A stretch of DNA of 49,356 nucleotides from Candidatus Woesearchaeota archaeon (GCA_018303445.1 JAGVYE010000049.1:1-49356); one strand, 5' to 3'. Shown: positions 1 to 8,420, counted from the stretch's first letter. Notes: generated by a model not told the origin, from the sequence alone. Made by a program: numbers and translations.

Positions 1-180
1 AAGAGAAGTGATGTGGATATTCTGATCAAGTTTAAAAGAGCGAAGAGTTTATTAGAAGTAGTGGGGTTAGAATTAGAGTTAAAAAAAAAAATACGAAGAG
101 AGGTGGATCTTTTAACTTATGGGGCTATTAGTCCTTACCTTAAAAAAAGAATCTTAAAGGAAGAGGTTGCTATAATATGA
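1..180 (+). CDS. mntA: MntA-like nucleotidyltransferase antitoxin (C-terminal part, cut by window edge)
   Basis: The frame is open from base 1 to the TGA at 178-180 and gives 59 residues. It opens with SDVDILI, the end of the minimal nucleotidyltransferase GSx10DxD signature, and REVDLL further on supplies the third acidic residue. In characterised MntA/HepT pairs this enzyme AMPylates the HepT toxin and so neutralises it. The stop overlaps the start of the HepT gene by 4 bases (ATGA), as expected for translational coupling. The GS part of the motif lies outside the window, so its integrity cannot be judged. Confidence 0.8.
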   Translation, partial: KRSDVDILIKFKRAKSLLEVVGLELELKKKIRREVDLLTYGAISPYLKKRILKEEVAII

Positions 181-530
181 AAAAAGATCCTTTAGTCTTC
201 ATTAAGCACATCAGAGATGCGATTGGAAGAATAGAATCTTTCCTAAAGGAGACTTCAAAAAATGATTTTATGGAGAGTGAATTATTACAAAGTGCCGTTA
301 TAAGGCAAATAGAGATTGTTGGGGAAGCAGTCAAGAACCTGCCTCAAGATTTTACAAATAAGTATAAAGAAATCTCTTGGATAAGAATTGCGGGCATGAG
401 AGACAAGTTAATACATCACTATTTTGGCGTCGACAAAGAAACAATATGGGAAGTTATTGAAGAAGATTTACCAAAATTAAGAAAACAGATTCGAAAGATC
501 TTAGAAAGAGGAAATAAGTCCGGCTTCTAA
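177..530 (+). CDS. hepT: HepT-like HEPN ribonuclease toxin
   Basis: This 117-residue all-alpha protein has the HEPN/HepT signature R-x4-H-x-Y near its C-terminus (R75, H80, Y82, in RDKLIHHYFG). In the family, R and H form the RNase active site and the Tyr is the AMPylation target of MntA. It starts at an ATG overlapping the mntA stop, and the order antitoxin enzyme then toxin is that of known pairs. All key residues are present, so an active toxin is likely. The cellular RNA target cannot be read from the sequence. Confidence 0.88.
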   Translation: MKKDPLVFIKHIRDAIGRIESFLKETSKNDFMESELLQSAVIRQIEIVGEAVKNLPQDFTNKYKEISWIRIAGMRDKLIHHYFGVDKETIWEVIEEDLPKLRKQIRKILERGNKSGF

Positions 531-543
531 GCTATAAATTTGG

Positions 544-623
544 GTAGTGCACATATTTGACTGATGGATTATTGCTTTTTATGCAAGAATTAGTTTAGCG
601 TATCAGTCATTTCTACACACTAC
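544..623. repeat. Imperfect long inverted repeat after hepT
   Basis: Arms 544-565 and 602-623 are 22 nt each and match at 16 positions. The outer 6 bases (GTAGTG) and inner 8 (TGACTGAT) are perfect and the middle is degenerate. The loop holds a further small palindrome (TTGC...GCAA, 571-585). It could be a terminator-like or processed hairpin ending the toxin-antitoxin operon, or a remnant of a small mobile element. No coding capacity is seen. Confidence 0.45.
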
Positions 624-650
624 TTAAATTTGAATGGGTGAAAAGAAAGA

Positions 651-1247
651 TTAAACACTCTGTAAAGTTTGCCAAAAAATCTCCAAATCCTTAGCAGACC
701 TCATTTCTTCCTTGTTCTGAGTAAACGTACTAAACAACATCTTGATTTTATACTTCTGACATAATTTGATATTAAACATCATTCTTGCCAGCAGCTTTGC
801 TCGCTCCGGAGAATTCAAGAGCTCAGAAAAAGAAAAGGCGATGGTCTTCCCTCTTTCCGCAGCTATAGTGCATAGAATTTGGTCAAGGCCACTTCGGAGA
901 TAATGAACTGAATCTTTAGGGTGAAGGTGCTCTACTCCTAAAAAGATATCAACGGTGGTTTTCTCTAAGGCAAAGCGGAGCAGATCATCCGTCGCGGGAC
1001 GGTAGACAATTATTTTTTTGTGGATTTTTCGTAATTTCTCTAAAAGTTTATTTTTAGAGGACTCTTCCAGAAAAACAAAATCACCTGGGGGGAAAAAAGT
1101 TTTTGTAAACCCTAGATCGGCGCTCAATTCTTCGTATTCTTTTCTCTTTGGGAGAAAAAGATAATTGTCCATTCTCCTTAGAAAAACAGTTGATTTAAAA
1201 AAACCTTCTAAAACTGTAAGTAATATGTCTCCTTTTGTCTTTAGCAT
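651..1247 (-). CDS. rnp3: RNase P protein component 3 (Rpp30)
   Basis: The 198-residue product resembles archaeal Rpp30, a PHP/TIM-barrel-like subunit of RNase P that helps the catalytic RNA mature tRNA 5' ends. The family-typical region runs through the second half: VDIFLGVEHL, then the RSGLDQILCTIAA helix and the LLNSPERAKLLARMM segment with conserved Arg residues, followed by the NIKLCQKYKI strand. Length is usual for the archaeal family. It is transcribed away from the thiolation operon. A second RNase P protein (component 4) lies about 45 kb away in the window. Confidence 0.85.
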   Translation of the reverse strand: MLKTKGDILLTVLEGFFKSTVFLRRMDNYLFLPKRKEYEELSADLGFTKTFFPPGDFVFLEESSKNKLLEKLRKIHKKIIVYRPATDDLLRFALEKTTVDIFLGVEHLHPKDSVHYLRSGLDQILCTIAAERGKTIAFSFSELLNSPERAKLLARMMFNIKLCQKYKIKMLFSTFTQNKEEMRSAKDLEIFWQTLQSV

Positions 1248-1296
1248 CGGTTCGGCTTCTTCTGCAAGGCAAGTGGATTTTTCTCTCTGGAATACT

Positions 1297-1347
1297 CAAA
1301 AATCAGTTGATTTTTGGTGCACTAAAAATTTGTGAATTTTCTAGTGC
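1297..1347. repeat. Two adjacent hairpins between divergent genes
   Basis: The first is a perfect 9-bp inverted repeat with a 2-nt loop (CAAAAATCA / TGATTTTTG, 1297-1316). It is followed at once by an imperfect 13-bp hairpin (1319-1347, outer arms GCACTA / TAGTGC). They lie in the 250-bp gap between rnp3 (minus) and the thiolation operon (plus). They could be a small structured RNA, part of the rnp3 5' leader, or operator sites. No reading frame convincingly covers them. Confidence 0.45.
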
Positions 1348-1424
1348 TCCGAAAAATCCTTGTAGTGGAATCAGAAAAGCCCCACTTCTGGATGCTAAAG
1401 ACCAAGACATATTACTTACCTAAA

Positions 1425-1438
1425 ACTTTATAAAAAAC
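1425..1438 (+). promoter_or_regulatory. TATA box of the tRNA-thiolation operon
   Basis: ACTTTATAAAAAAC matches an archaeal TATA element. It would place transcription start near 1457, leaving a leader of about 40 nt with a GAGG Shine-Dalgarno at 1487-1490 before the ATG at 1498. Confidence 0.5.
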
Positions 1439-1497
1439 AGCCTCAAAAGGAGATTAACTAAACTTCAGCCTTATTTAGAGACAGAAGTGAGGGAAGA

Positions 1498-1701
1498 ATG
1501 AAAATATCAGTACACATTGAGCGGACTAATACAACACAAAAAATTGATTTTTCTGGAATAACAGTAAGGCAGCTTCTTTGTCAACTTGATCTTAATCTGG
1601 AAACGGTTCTCGTGGCCAGGAATAATGAAGTTCTGACAGAAGAAGAAACACTGCAAGAAAATGATCTTTTAGAGATTCTGAGTGTTATTTCGGGGGGATA
1701 A
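1498..1701 (+). CDS. Ubiquitin-like sulfur carrier (ThiS/MoaD/TtuB-like)
   Basis: The 67-residue protein ends in the di-glycine tail SVISGG, the functional hallmark of beta-grasp sulfur carriers of the ThiS/MoaD/TtuB/SAMP group. The C-terminal Gly is adenylated and thiocarboxylated by an E1-like enzyme and then donates sulfur. The core ENDLLEIL-S precedes the tail, as in ThiS. It is the first gene of a three-gene operon with a tRNA thiolase and an E1-like enzyme, so tRNA thiolation (TtuB-like) is the most likely role. Thiamine or molybdopterin synthesis is less likely because no partner genes for those pathways are present. Archaeal relatives can also modify proteins. Confidence 0.88.
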   Translation: MKISVHIERTNTTQKIDFSGITVRQLLCQLDLNLETVLVARNNEVLTEEETLQENDLLEILSVISGG

Positions 1702-1702
1702 G

Positions 1703-2635
1703 ATGAATTGCCACAAATGTGATGCCAAGGCGGTTATCTCTCTGCAACATGGTTCTCTCTGCAAAAGTCATTTCCTAAGCTATTTTGAAGAGAAAGTATT
1801 CCGCACCATTAATAAATTTCAATTAATTGAACGAAAAGATAAACTCTGTATCGCTACTTCAGGAGGAAAGGATTCACTTACCGTTCTTTATCTCACTAAG
1901 AAATATCTCGAAAAATACAATTGTAACAACGAACTTTTTGCCCTCGCCGTTGATGAAGGAATTGCGAAATACCGCGAAAAAACTCTCCGAGACTTGCATC
2001 ATTTTTGCCGAGAACAGAATATTAGATTAGAAACGGTTTCTTTTAATGAAGAATTAGGAAAAAATCTTGATGTCGCTTATCCTTTTATTAACAAAGGAAC
2101 GAAGAAAAAACCTTGCCATATCTGCGGAGTCTGGCGACGTTACCTTCTTAATAAACAGGCGAGAGACTTGGGCGCGACGAAAGTAGTAACAGGACATAAT
2201 TTGGATGATGAAGCACAAGCTATTGTGATGAACTTATTTAAAGCGAATACTAAAATAGCGGGTCGTCTCGGTCCCATTTCTGGAATAGAAGAACAAGAGT
2301 TGTTTGTTCAGCGGGTAAAACCATTATATTTTTGTCTGGAAAAAGAAGTGCGCCTTTACACCATACTCAAGGGATGGCAGGTTCAGTTTGCGGAATGCCC
2401 TTATTCCCATACGGGATATCGCCATGACATCCAAGAGATGCTGAATGAATTTGAACAGAAATACAAAGGGACTAAACAAGGCATCATTAACTCTTTTTTG
2501 GCGATGCTTCCTTTACTGCGAGAGGAAGAACGAAAGCAGCCAGAAGAGATAAAACCATGTCAAGAATGTGGGGAGGCGGCAAACCAAGAGGTTTGTAATG
2601 CCTGTAAAATGAAAGCCATCATCCAAAGCTGCTAA
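1703..2635 (+). CDS. ttuA: tRNA 2-thiolation enzyme, TtuA/Ncs6 family
   Basis: This is a PP-loop ATPase of 310 residues that adenylates and thiolates a tRNA uridine. Order of elements: N-terminal zinc finger starting CHKC (residues 3-6); PP-loop SGGKDS (53-58); CHIC (138-141) and C232, matching the three cysteines that bind a 4Fe-4S cluster in TtuA; HNLDDEAQ (165-172); and a C-terminal zinc finger with CQEC and CNAC. The ATG at 1703, one base after the carrier stop, is preferred to a GTG at 1682 because the zinc finger begins there and a GGGGGG stretch lies just upstream. The target (s2U34 or s2T54) cannot be decided from sequence alone. Confidence 0.92.
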   Translation: MNCHKCDAKAVISLQHGSLCKSHFLSYFEEKVFRTINKFQLIERKDKLCIATSGGKDSLTVLYLTKKYLEKYNCNNELFALAVDEGIAKYREKTLRDLHHFCREQNIRLETVSFNEELGKNLDVAYPFINKGTKKKPCHICGVWRRYLLNKQARDLGATKVVTGHNLDDEAQAIVMNLFKANTKIAGRLGPISGIEEQELFVQRVKPLYFCLEKEVRLYTILKGWQVQFAECPYSHTGYRHDIQEMLNEFEQKYKGTKQGIINSFLAMLPLLREEERKQPEEIKPCQECGEAANQEVCNACKMKAIIQSC

Positions 2636-2640
2636 AGATT

Positions 2641-3606
2641 ATGGAAAAAAAAAGATATTACCATCAACATGTGGTTATGAAAGAGATTGGACTTCAAGGA
2701 CAAGAAAAAATTAGTAACTCTTCCGTCGCTATTATAGGAGCTGGAGCACTCGGCGGCAGAGTTGCAGAATTACTAGTAAGAGCCGGAGTAGGGAAATTAA
2801 CGGTTATCGACAGAGACATCATCGAAGAAAGTAATCTCCAAAGACAAACTTTATTTTTACCACGAGACGTGGGCCGAAGCAAGGCTCTCATAGCGAAAGA
2901 AAGATTGCAAGAGATTAATCCTATAACCAGTACTAAAGCTTTGCCAATCCATCTTAATGCGAAAAACATCATCTCGCTACAAAAAGCAAGGGTAGTAGTA
3001 GATTGCACTGACAATTTTGAAACACGATTCTTGCTTAATGACTTTTGCAAGAAAGAGAAGATTCCTCTCGTGTATGGTGCAGCCATAATGACAGAAGGTT
3101 ACGCGATGGCGATTTTGCCGGAAGGACCGTGTCTTTCCTGTTTTTTAAAAGAAGCGTCTCTTGAAACGTGCGAAACTCTGGGGGTTCTTAACACAATCAC
3201 GACCTCAATCGCGGCCATCCAAGCTACCTTAACATTTAAAGTTCTCGTCGGTGAAAAAATTAGCCCGATCTTATATTATTATGACATCTGGCAGCAATCT
3301 TTGAAATCTTTAAACGTGAAAAAAAGAGTTACGTGCCAAACTTGTAAAGGCATTTATACTTTTCTGAACAAAGATGGACCTATAAAAATGATAAAGTTTT
3401 GTTCAACAAATCTTTACCAAATTATGGGGGAAAAAATCGCCCTTTCAACGTTAAAACGGCGGTGGGAAAAAATGGATCGAGTGACAGATGATAAAGAAGC
3501 TTTAAGATTTAAGGAAATTCTTCTCTTTAAGGATGGAAGAGCGTTAATTGACGCTCCTTCAGAGCAGGCAGCACTGGCGATATATTCGAAATGGATTGGA
3601 AGTTGA
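2641..3606 (+). CDS. E1-like adenylyltransferase (ThiF/MoeB/UbaA family) activating the sulfur carrier
   Basis: A 321-residue E1-like enzyme that adenylates the C-terminal Gly of ubiquitin-like carriers. It has the nucleotide loop GAGALGG (33-39), DxD...ESNLQRQ (57-69), DCTDN (121-125), zinc cysteines CLSC (164-167) and CQTC (232-235), and C177 in CETLGVL where the family often has a reactive Cys. After about residue 240 there is an extra domain of some 80 residues ending AALAIYSKWIG, seen in archaeal family members in place of a rhodanese domain. It starts 5 bases after ttuA. With its two upstream neighbours it forms a complete carrier-activator-thiolase set. Confidence 0.88.
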   Translation: MEKKRYYHQHVVMKEIGLQGQEKISNSSVAIIGAGALGGRVAELLVRAGVGKLTVIDRDIIEESNLQRQTLFLPRDVGRSKALIAKERLQEINPITSTKALPIHLNAKNIISLQKARVVVDCTDNFETRFLLNDFCKKEKIPLVYGAAIMTEGYAMAILPEGPCLSCFLKEASLETCETLGVLNTITTSIAAIQATLTFKVLVGEKISPILYYYDIWQQSLKSLNVKKRVTCQTCKGIYTFLNKDGPIKMIKFCSTNLYQIMGEKIALSTLKRRWEKMDRVTDDKEALRFKEILLFKDGRALIDAPSEQAALAIYSKWIGS

Positions 3607-3670
3607 GGAAAAGAACAAAAGACGACGGGAAGCCACGATTTATAAAAGCAATATTTAAATAGTGAAGCGT

Positions 3671-3681
3671 TATTTATAAAC
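3671..3681 (+). promoter_or_regulatory. Probable TATA box of the TBP gene
   Basis: TATTTATAAAC is centred about 45 nt before the ATG at 3721. Two further TATA-like stretches lie just upstream (3639-3648 and 3651-3660), so the exact element is uncertain. Confidence 0.4.
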
Positions 3682-3720
3682 AAATTTAACGATCTTTAAG
3701 AAGAATAGGGGGTTATGGTT

Positions 3721-4290
3721 ATGAACAAAAAGGATAACAGTGCAACATCAAAGAAAAAGATTCGTATCGTAAATATTGTGGTTTCGACTGGTCTGGAAAA
3801 AGATATCCCATTAGAAAAAATGGCCGCGACCTTGCCGAATACAGAATATAATCCTGAGCAATTTCCAGGGCTTGTTTTACGCATCAAGGAACCAAAAACA
3901 TCGGCCCTTATTTTCTCGAGTGGAAAAGTGGTTTGCACAGGAGCAAGAACCATGGAGGAAGTGGAAAAGAGCATTCAAAGCATTATTCGCAGTCTTAAAA
4001 AATTGAACATCCATGTGACGATTACTCCCCAGATCACCGTACAGAATATTGTGGCTTCGGGAAGCATTGGCATGGATCTTAATTTAAATGTTTTAGGGAT
4101 TAAACTCCCCCATACGGAGTATGAGCCGGAACAATTTCCCGGACTCGTCCATAAACTGAAAGGAACCAACGCGACGTTTCTCCTCTTTAGCAATGGCAAA
4201 ATTGTCTGTACAGGCACAAAAACTGAAGATGAAGTTAATGCCGCCACAGATAAACTCATTGATAATTTAAAGAAAGTGCTGGCCAAGTAA
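3721..4290 (+). CDS. tbp: TATA-binding protein (TBP)
   Basis: A 189-residue general transcription factor that binds promoter TATA boxes. Two direct repeats form the saddle, each with EQFPGLV followed by a strand and GKxVCTG (GKVVCTG in repeat 1, GKIVCTG in repeat 2). Length is usual for archaeal TBP, with a short basic N-terminal extension. The ATG at 3721 is chosen over 3715 because the GGGGG at 3708-3712 is then 8 nt away, a workable SD spacing, against 2 nt. It stands alone between the thiolation operon and mcm. Confidence 0.97.
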   Translation: MNKKDNSATSKKKIRIVNIVVSTGLEKDIPLEKMAATLPNTEYNPEQFPGLVLRIKEPKTSALIFSSGKVVCTGARTMEEVEKSIQSIIRSLKKLNIHVTITPQITVQNIVASGSIGMDLNLNVLGIKLPHTEYEPEQFPGLVHKLKGTNATFLLFSNGKIVCTGTKTEDEVNAATDKLIDNLKKVLAK

Positions 4291-4321
4291 TTAGATGCCG
4301 TATAGATAAACAATGAAATAA

Positions 4322-4333
4322 ATATTTATATAG
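4322..4333 (+). promoter_or_regulatory. TATA box of the mcm gene
   Basis: ATATTTATATAG is a near-ideal archaeal TATA element centred about 42 nt upstream of the mcm ATG, implying a leader of about 15 nt that contains GGGG at 4363-4366. Confidence 0.6.
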
Positions 4334-4369
4334 TTCTTACTTTACTTTTAAGACAGGGGTTTGGGGACT

Positions 4370-6391
4370 ATGGAAGTTGACGAACAAATTAGGATTTTCC
4401 ATGAATTTATTGAACAAAACTATCATCCCCAACTATTAGAGGCAGTGCGTAAAGGGCAGGATAGTTTGGTTCTAAATTTTTCTGAATTGATTAAATTTAA
4501 TACTGAAATTTGTGAAGAGATTTTAGAAAACCCTGAAGAACTTCTTAAAGCGGCGGAAATTATGATTAAAGAATTTGATTTGCCAAAAAAAATTGACAAA
4601 TTTACGGTTCGTTTCACGAACTTACCAGAATCGCAGAAAGTGAACGTGAGCGAAATAAGAAGCAAACACTTAAACAAATTCATCTGGACGGAAGGAATTG
4701 TACGGCAAAAATCAGATGTTCGCCCACATGTCACCGCGGCAAAATTTGAATGCCCGAGCTGTGGTAATATTTTAAATGTCCTTCAGCTGGATAAAAAATA
4801 TAAAGAGCCGGTAAGATGTGGTTGCGGCCGGAAAGGTAAATTTAAAGAGATTTCTAAAGAGCTTGTTGATGGTCAAGGGTTAGTATTAGAAGAATCACCT
4901 GATGAGTTAGAAGGAGGACAGCCAAGACGCATTAACGTTTTTCTTAGAGATGACCTCGTGTCACCTATTTCCGAGCGCCGAAGTAGCCCTGGTTCGAGAG
5001 TAAAAGTCTGCGGGTGGTTAACAGAAGTGCCGATAACCCTTCGTTCCGGCGGTCAAGCGACAAAGTATGATTTAATTATCGAAGCTAATAACGTCGAGGC
5101 TGTGGAAGATAGTTTTTCGGAGTTACTCGTTACAGAGCAAGAATTAGAAGAGATTAAAAAAATTGCCTTCCATCCTAACTGTTTAAGTCTTCTTGCTCAA
5201 AGTATTGCTCCTTCCATATACGGCCATGAGAAAGTAAAAGAAGCTCTTGTGCTGCAGTTAGCAGGAGGATGTAGGAAAGCGCATCCTGATGGTGTTGTGA
5301 CAAGAGGGGATATGCATATTTTACTGATAGGGGATCCCGGAAGTGGAAAATCTCAATTGTTAAAGAGGCTTAGTAAAGTGGCTCCAAAAGCCCGTTTTGC
5401 AAGTGGAAAGGGAGCTTCAGGAGCAGGATTGACAGCATCGGTAGTTAAAGATGAGTTTTTAGGGGGGTGGAGTTTAGAGGCAGGAACGCTGGTTTTGGCT
5501 AATCATGGATTTGCTATCATTGATGAAATGGATAAAATGGGAAAAGAAGACCGTTCGGCCTTACATGAAGCTCTTGAACAGCAAACAATTAGTGTGGCAA
5601 AAGCTAATATTCAGGCTACTTTACGATGTGAAACGACGGTCCTTGCGGCAGCAAACCCAAAATTTGGGCGCTTTGACCCTTATGACCTTATTGCGAACCA
5701 AATTGATATGCCCCCTACTCTTATTAATAGATTTGATTTAATTTTCCCCATTAAAGACCTCCCAAATCGGGAAAAAGATGAGCAAACAGCTTCTTTTATC
5801 CTTAATTTACATAAAGACCCAGGGAGTGCTGTTTCTGACATTCCTTCAAAATTACTCCGTAAATATTTTGCCTACATCCGTCAAAAAATGCGCCCAAAAA
5901 TGACTGATGAAGCAATTGAAGAATTGAAAGAATATTATATTAGCATGCGGACTTCGGCGTCGACCGACGAGAAAGGAATACAGAGTATACCTATCACGGC
6001 ACGCCAGTTAGAAGGGCTAGTTCGTTTATCGGAAGCGGCGGCGAAGGTTCGTCTTGCCAGTATGGTAATGAAAATAGATGCTCAGAAAGCTATCGAATTG
6101 ATTGATTACTGCTTGAATCAGATTGCGAGGGATGCGGAAACGGGTAAAATAGACATTGATCGTTTGAGCAGCAGAATTACTGCCACACAACGCAGTAGTA
6201 TTAGTATTATTAAAGAAATCATCGACGCTCTCGAACAACAAAGAGGCGAGAAAATAATACCTATTGAACAGATTATAGATGCGGCACAAGAGAAGAATCT
6301 TACCAAAGAGAAAGTGGAAGAAATCCTTGAAAAGCTCCGACGCTCCGGAGATGTTTTCGAACCGAAGAGAGGGTTTGTGCAGCGACTGTAA
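4370..6391 (+). CDS. mcm: Replicative helicase MCM
   Basis: The 673-residue product is the archaeal MCM hexameric 3'-5' DNA helicase. The N-terminal domain has a zinc ribbon (CPSC ... CGCG). The AAA+ domain has Walker A GDPGSGKS (321-328), Walker B IIDEMD (from 383), sensor 1 AAANPKFGRF and the arginine finger in LINRFDLIF. A C-terminal winged helix ends the protein. The ATG at 4370 is preferred to a TTG at 4361. The next gene starts one base after the stop. TBP lies upstream and the probable replication origin about 1.6 kb downstream. No intein is present. Confidence 0.97.
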   Translation: MEVDEQIRIFHEFIEQNYHPQLLEAVRKGQDSLVLNFSELIKFNTEICEEILENPEELLKAAEIMIKEFDLPKKIDKFTVRFTNLPESQKVNVSEIRSKHLNKFIWTEGIVRQKSDVRPHVTAAKFECPSCGNILNVLQLDKKYKEPVRCGCGRKGKFKEISKELVDGQGLVLEESPDELEGGQPRRINVFLRDDLVSPISERRSSPGSRVKVCGWLTEVPITLRSGGQATKYDLIIEANNVEAVEDSFSELLVTEQELEEIKKIAFHPNCLSLLAQSIAPSIYGHEKVKEALVLQLAGGCRKAHPDGVVTRGDMHILLIGDPGSGKSQLLKRLSKVAPKARFASGKGASGAGLTASVVKDEFLGGWSLEAGTLVLANHGFAIIDEMDKMGKEDRSALHEALEQQTISVAKANIQATLRCETTVLAAANPKFGRFDPYDLIANQIDMPPTLINRFDLIFPIKDLPNREKDEQTASFILNLHKDPGSAVSDIPSKLLRKYFAYIRQKMRPKMTDEAIEELKEYYISMRTSASTDEKGIQSIPITARQLEGLVRLSEAAAKVRLASMVMKIDAQKAIELIDYCLNQIARDAETGKIDIDRLSSRITATQRSSISIIKEIIDALEQQRGEKIIPIEQIIDAAQEKNLTKEKVEEILEKLRRSGDVFEPKRGFVQRL

Positions 6392-6392
6392 G

Positions 6393-7100
6393 ATGGCGGA
6401 TGTTTCTTCTTTTCAACGATCACTGGTAGCAAAAGTAGTTCTAAGAGAAATTGTAGAGGGAACGTACGTTCAGGAAAGCGAACAGCAACCAAACTACCTC
6501 TTTACTACAGAGGGGAAAAAGATATATCGTGCTAACATTATTGCCGTCATTGTTAATAAACAAAAGATAGGGTCGATTACAAATCTTCTTCTAGATGATA
6601 GCACAGGAAAGATGACCCTGCGTTTTTTTGAGGAACAGAAAAACATCGAAGAGATTAATATGGGAGACGTAGTTTTAGTGATCGGCAGAATCAGGATTTT
6701 TAATAACGAAAAATACCTATCCGCAGAGATAATGCGAAGAGTTGAACCTTTATGGTTAAAAGTGCGATCTTGGGAATGTGAAAAAAAAGGGCTTTTATCT
6801 TTAGAAGAAGGAGCAAAAGAAAAAAATCAGAAGAGAATAGATCCTGCGGAAGAGGTTATATTAGAGAAAGGAAACTTTGCTAGCGATAACAATGCCTTGG
6901 GGCGATCGATACAAGAGGACGTCCAGTTGCCATTTCAAAAAATAATAAAAATTATTAAAGAGCTTGACCAGGGGGAAGGGGTATTAATCGAGGAAGTGAT
7001 TACAAAGTCGATGTTGGGCGATTCCGAAAAAATTTTGGAGAAGATGTTGGTTTGTGGTGAGATCTTCCAGAATCTGCCAGGAAGGGTAAAAGTGTTGTGA
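6393..7100 (+). CDS. OB-fold protein with C-terminal winged helix, RPA32-like
   Basis: A 235-residue protein with one OB fold (about residues 45-120; strands around IIAVIVNKQKIG, LLLDDSTGKMTLRFF and VVLVIGRIRIF) and a C-terminal helical segment (about 180-235) that looks like the winged helix of RPA32/RPA2. A charged linker joins them. RPA32-type proteins are subunits of the single-strand DNA-binding complex. It starts with an ATG one base after the mcm stop, so it is co-expressed with the helicase. A second, two-OB-fold RPA is encoded at 39971 and could be the partner. The assignment rests on fold-like pattern and context. Confidence 0.7.
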   Translation: MADVSSFQRSLVAKVVLREIVEGTYVQESEQQPNYLFTTEGKKIYRANIIAVIVNKQKIGSITNLLLDDSTGKMTLRFFEEQKNIEEINMGDVVLVIGRIRIFNNEKYLSAEIMRRVEPLWLKVRSWECEKKGLLSLEEGAKEKNQKRIDPAEEVILEKGNFASDNNALGRSIQEDVQLPFQKIIKIIKELDQGEGVLIEEVITKSMLGDSEKILEKMLVCGEIFQNLPGRVKVL

Positions 7101-7127
7101 ATGAAAAATAAAGGTTAATGAAAAACA

Positions 7128-7982
7128 TTACGAAAACAGTAAAGGGGTGATGTATACTTCTATAAAACCAGCTACGAGAAGCAAGCCGACACTTATAAGG
7201 ACTAAATCAAGAGCGTCGATAAGAACCCTCTCTTCCTGAAGATTATGTTTAATTAAAGCGATAGAAATAATACCACCAGCAAGACCGGCAGTAAAGTAAG
7301 CTACAATTTCGAGAAGCCCGTGGGTCATGTAACGAAAAAAACTAAAAGTTGCAACATTAAAATAAGTAGCAATGTTGGAGAATCCAACAAAACTAGCTGT
7401 TTTTGCCAGTTCTGTTTTAAAAATGTTTCCCATCGCTGCAGCGATAACGGAAGCGTTCCAGGTTAAAATAAAGATTGCTCCTGCCCCATATAAAAGTGAA
7501 AAAACAATACAAAAAAATAGTACTTTCATATTATTAAAGAAAATTTTGCCAAAAATTTCAAATCTGGTCCACTTTCCGGTAAGTTTCCCCTGGACATTAT
7601 TATTTACTGAAACGATGGCCTGTTCTTGTAAACTAAAAATATTATCAACGACTGGTTGCGGGAGAAAAACGTATGCGAGAGCTAGGGCGGCAGTTATGCC
7701 AAAAAAAAGGAACATTAAAAAAATAAGTACTTTAGTATGCTCTTTAAGTAAACGCCATTCTTTTTCGTAACGAAGATCAAGTTCTTCTTCATTCTTGATG
7801 GTTGTATAAAGCATAGGAAAAGTAGAGAGCACGATTAAAAAAACAGTTAAGATCCCTGCGATTTCTTTAAACACGAAATAGGCTAATCCTAAACCAACTA
7901 GCGAATAAAGAAATCCGGCAGCGAACATTTGCCAAGGGCGAGTTTTAACACGAAAAGGGTTAAAAAGCGCTTCGAGAACCAT
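7128..7982 (-). CDS. SpoIIM/DUF95 family membrane protein
   Basis: A 284-residue integral membrane protein with about six hydrophobic segments. The pattern NNMKVLFFCIVFSLLYG, then NASVIAAAMG, and later HGLLEIVAYFTAGLAG is characteristic of the stage II sporulation protein M / DUF95 family, which is widespread in archaea with unknown function. It is transcribed away from the AT-rich origin region. No partner gene is adjacent on the same strand. Confidence 0.8.
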   Translation of the reverse strand: MVLEALFNPFRVKTRPWQMFAAGFLYSLVGLGLAYFVFKEIAGILTVFLIVLSTFPMLYTTIKNEEELDLRYEKEWRLLKEHTKVLIFLMFLFFGITAALALAYVFLPQPVVDNIFSLQEQAIVSVNNNVQGKLTGKWTRFEIFGKIFFNNMKVLFFCIVFSLLYGAGAIFILTWNASVIAAAMGNIFKTELAKTASFVGFSNIATYFNVATFSFFRYMTHGLLEIVAYFTAGLAGGIISIALIKHNLQEERVLIDALDLVLISVGLLLVAGFIEVYITPLLFS

Positions 7983-8079
7983 GAATTGTGATCTTAAAGA
8001 GAACTATTTAAAGGTTTTTATCTGCTGTTTAAGAGGAACTTTCAGAAGAGCGAAGAAAAAAAAGGGTATTGTTGTTGCC

Positions 8080-8104
8080 AACACCCCCCCATTTCTCATG
8101 GAAA
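8080..8104 (-). promoter_or_regulatory. ORB-like box 1 (minus strand)
   Basis: Read on the minus strand it is TTTCCATGAGAAAT followed by seven G and TGTT. It shares TTTCCA, AGAAAT, the G string and TGTT with box 2 at 8440-8462. G string and dyad together match the layout of Orc1/Cdc6-binding ORB elements. Confidence 0.7.
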
Positions 8105-8420
8105 ATGGAGGAGAAGAAGAATTAATCTAAAAAAAAAAGGAAATTATAGAATAGAAGTAAAAAATTATTTTAGTGATAAAAAATCAATTTCTTATGGAAC
8201 GAAAAAGAAATTCAAACGGCAAGTGCGAAAAGAAAAGGTTTATTTTTCTATATAGAAACAAAAACTTTCTTGTCTTTATTTAGTGTCTTTAGTTAATAAA
8301 TTATTAATTGTTTTTATATTATATATTATTCTTCTCTACAGGCAATGATGGGGTGTCTGTTACTGCAATAGTTGTTTTCTTAATAATAATAAAATCTAAT
8401 TTTTAATCGTTTAATCGCAA

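Noticed and set aside
1235-1423. 62-codon plus-strand frame between rnp3 and the thiolation operon
   Set aside because: It begins at a TTG, has no SD, overlaps the hairpins and has an unremarkable composition; likely chance.
2694-3086. 130-codon minus-strand frame inside the E1-like gene
   Set aside because: Lies wholly within a gene with clear motifs on the other strand; no promoter or SD.
8340-8370. Third ORB-like box around ATGGGGTGTC at 8348
   Set aside because: Has a short G string but no TTTCCA/GAAA dyad; too weak to count.
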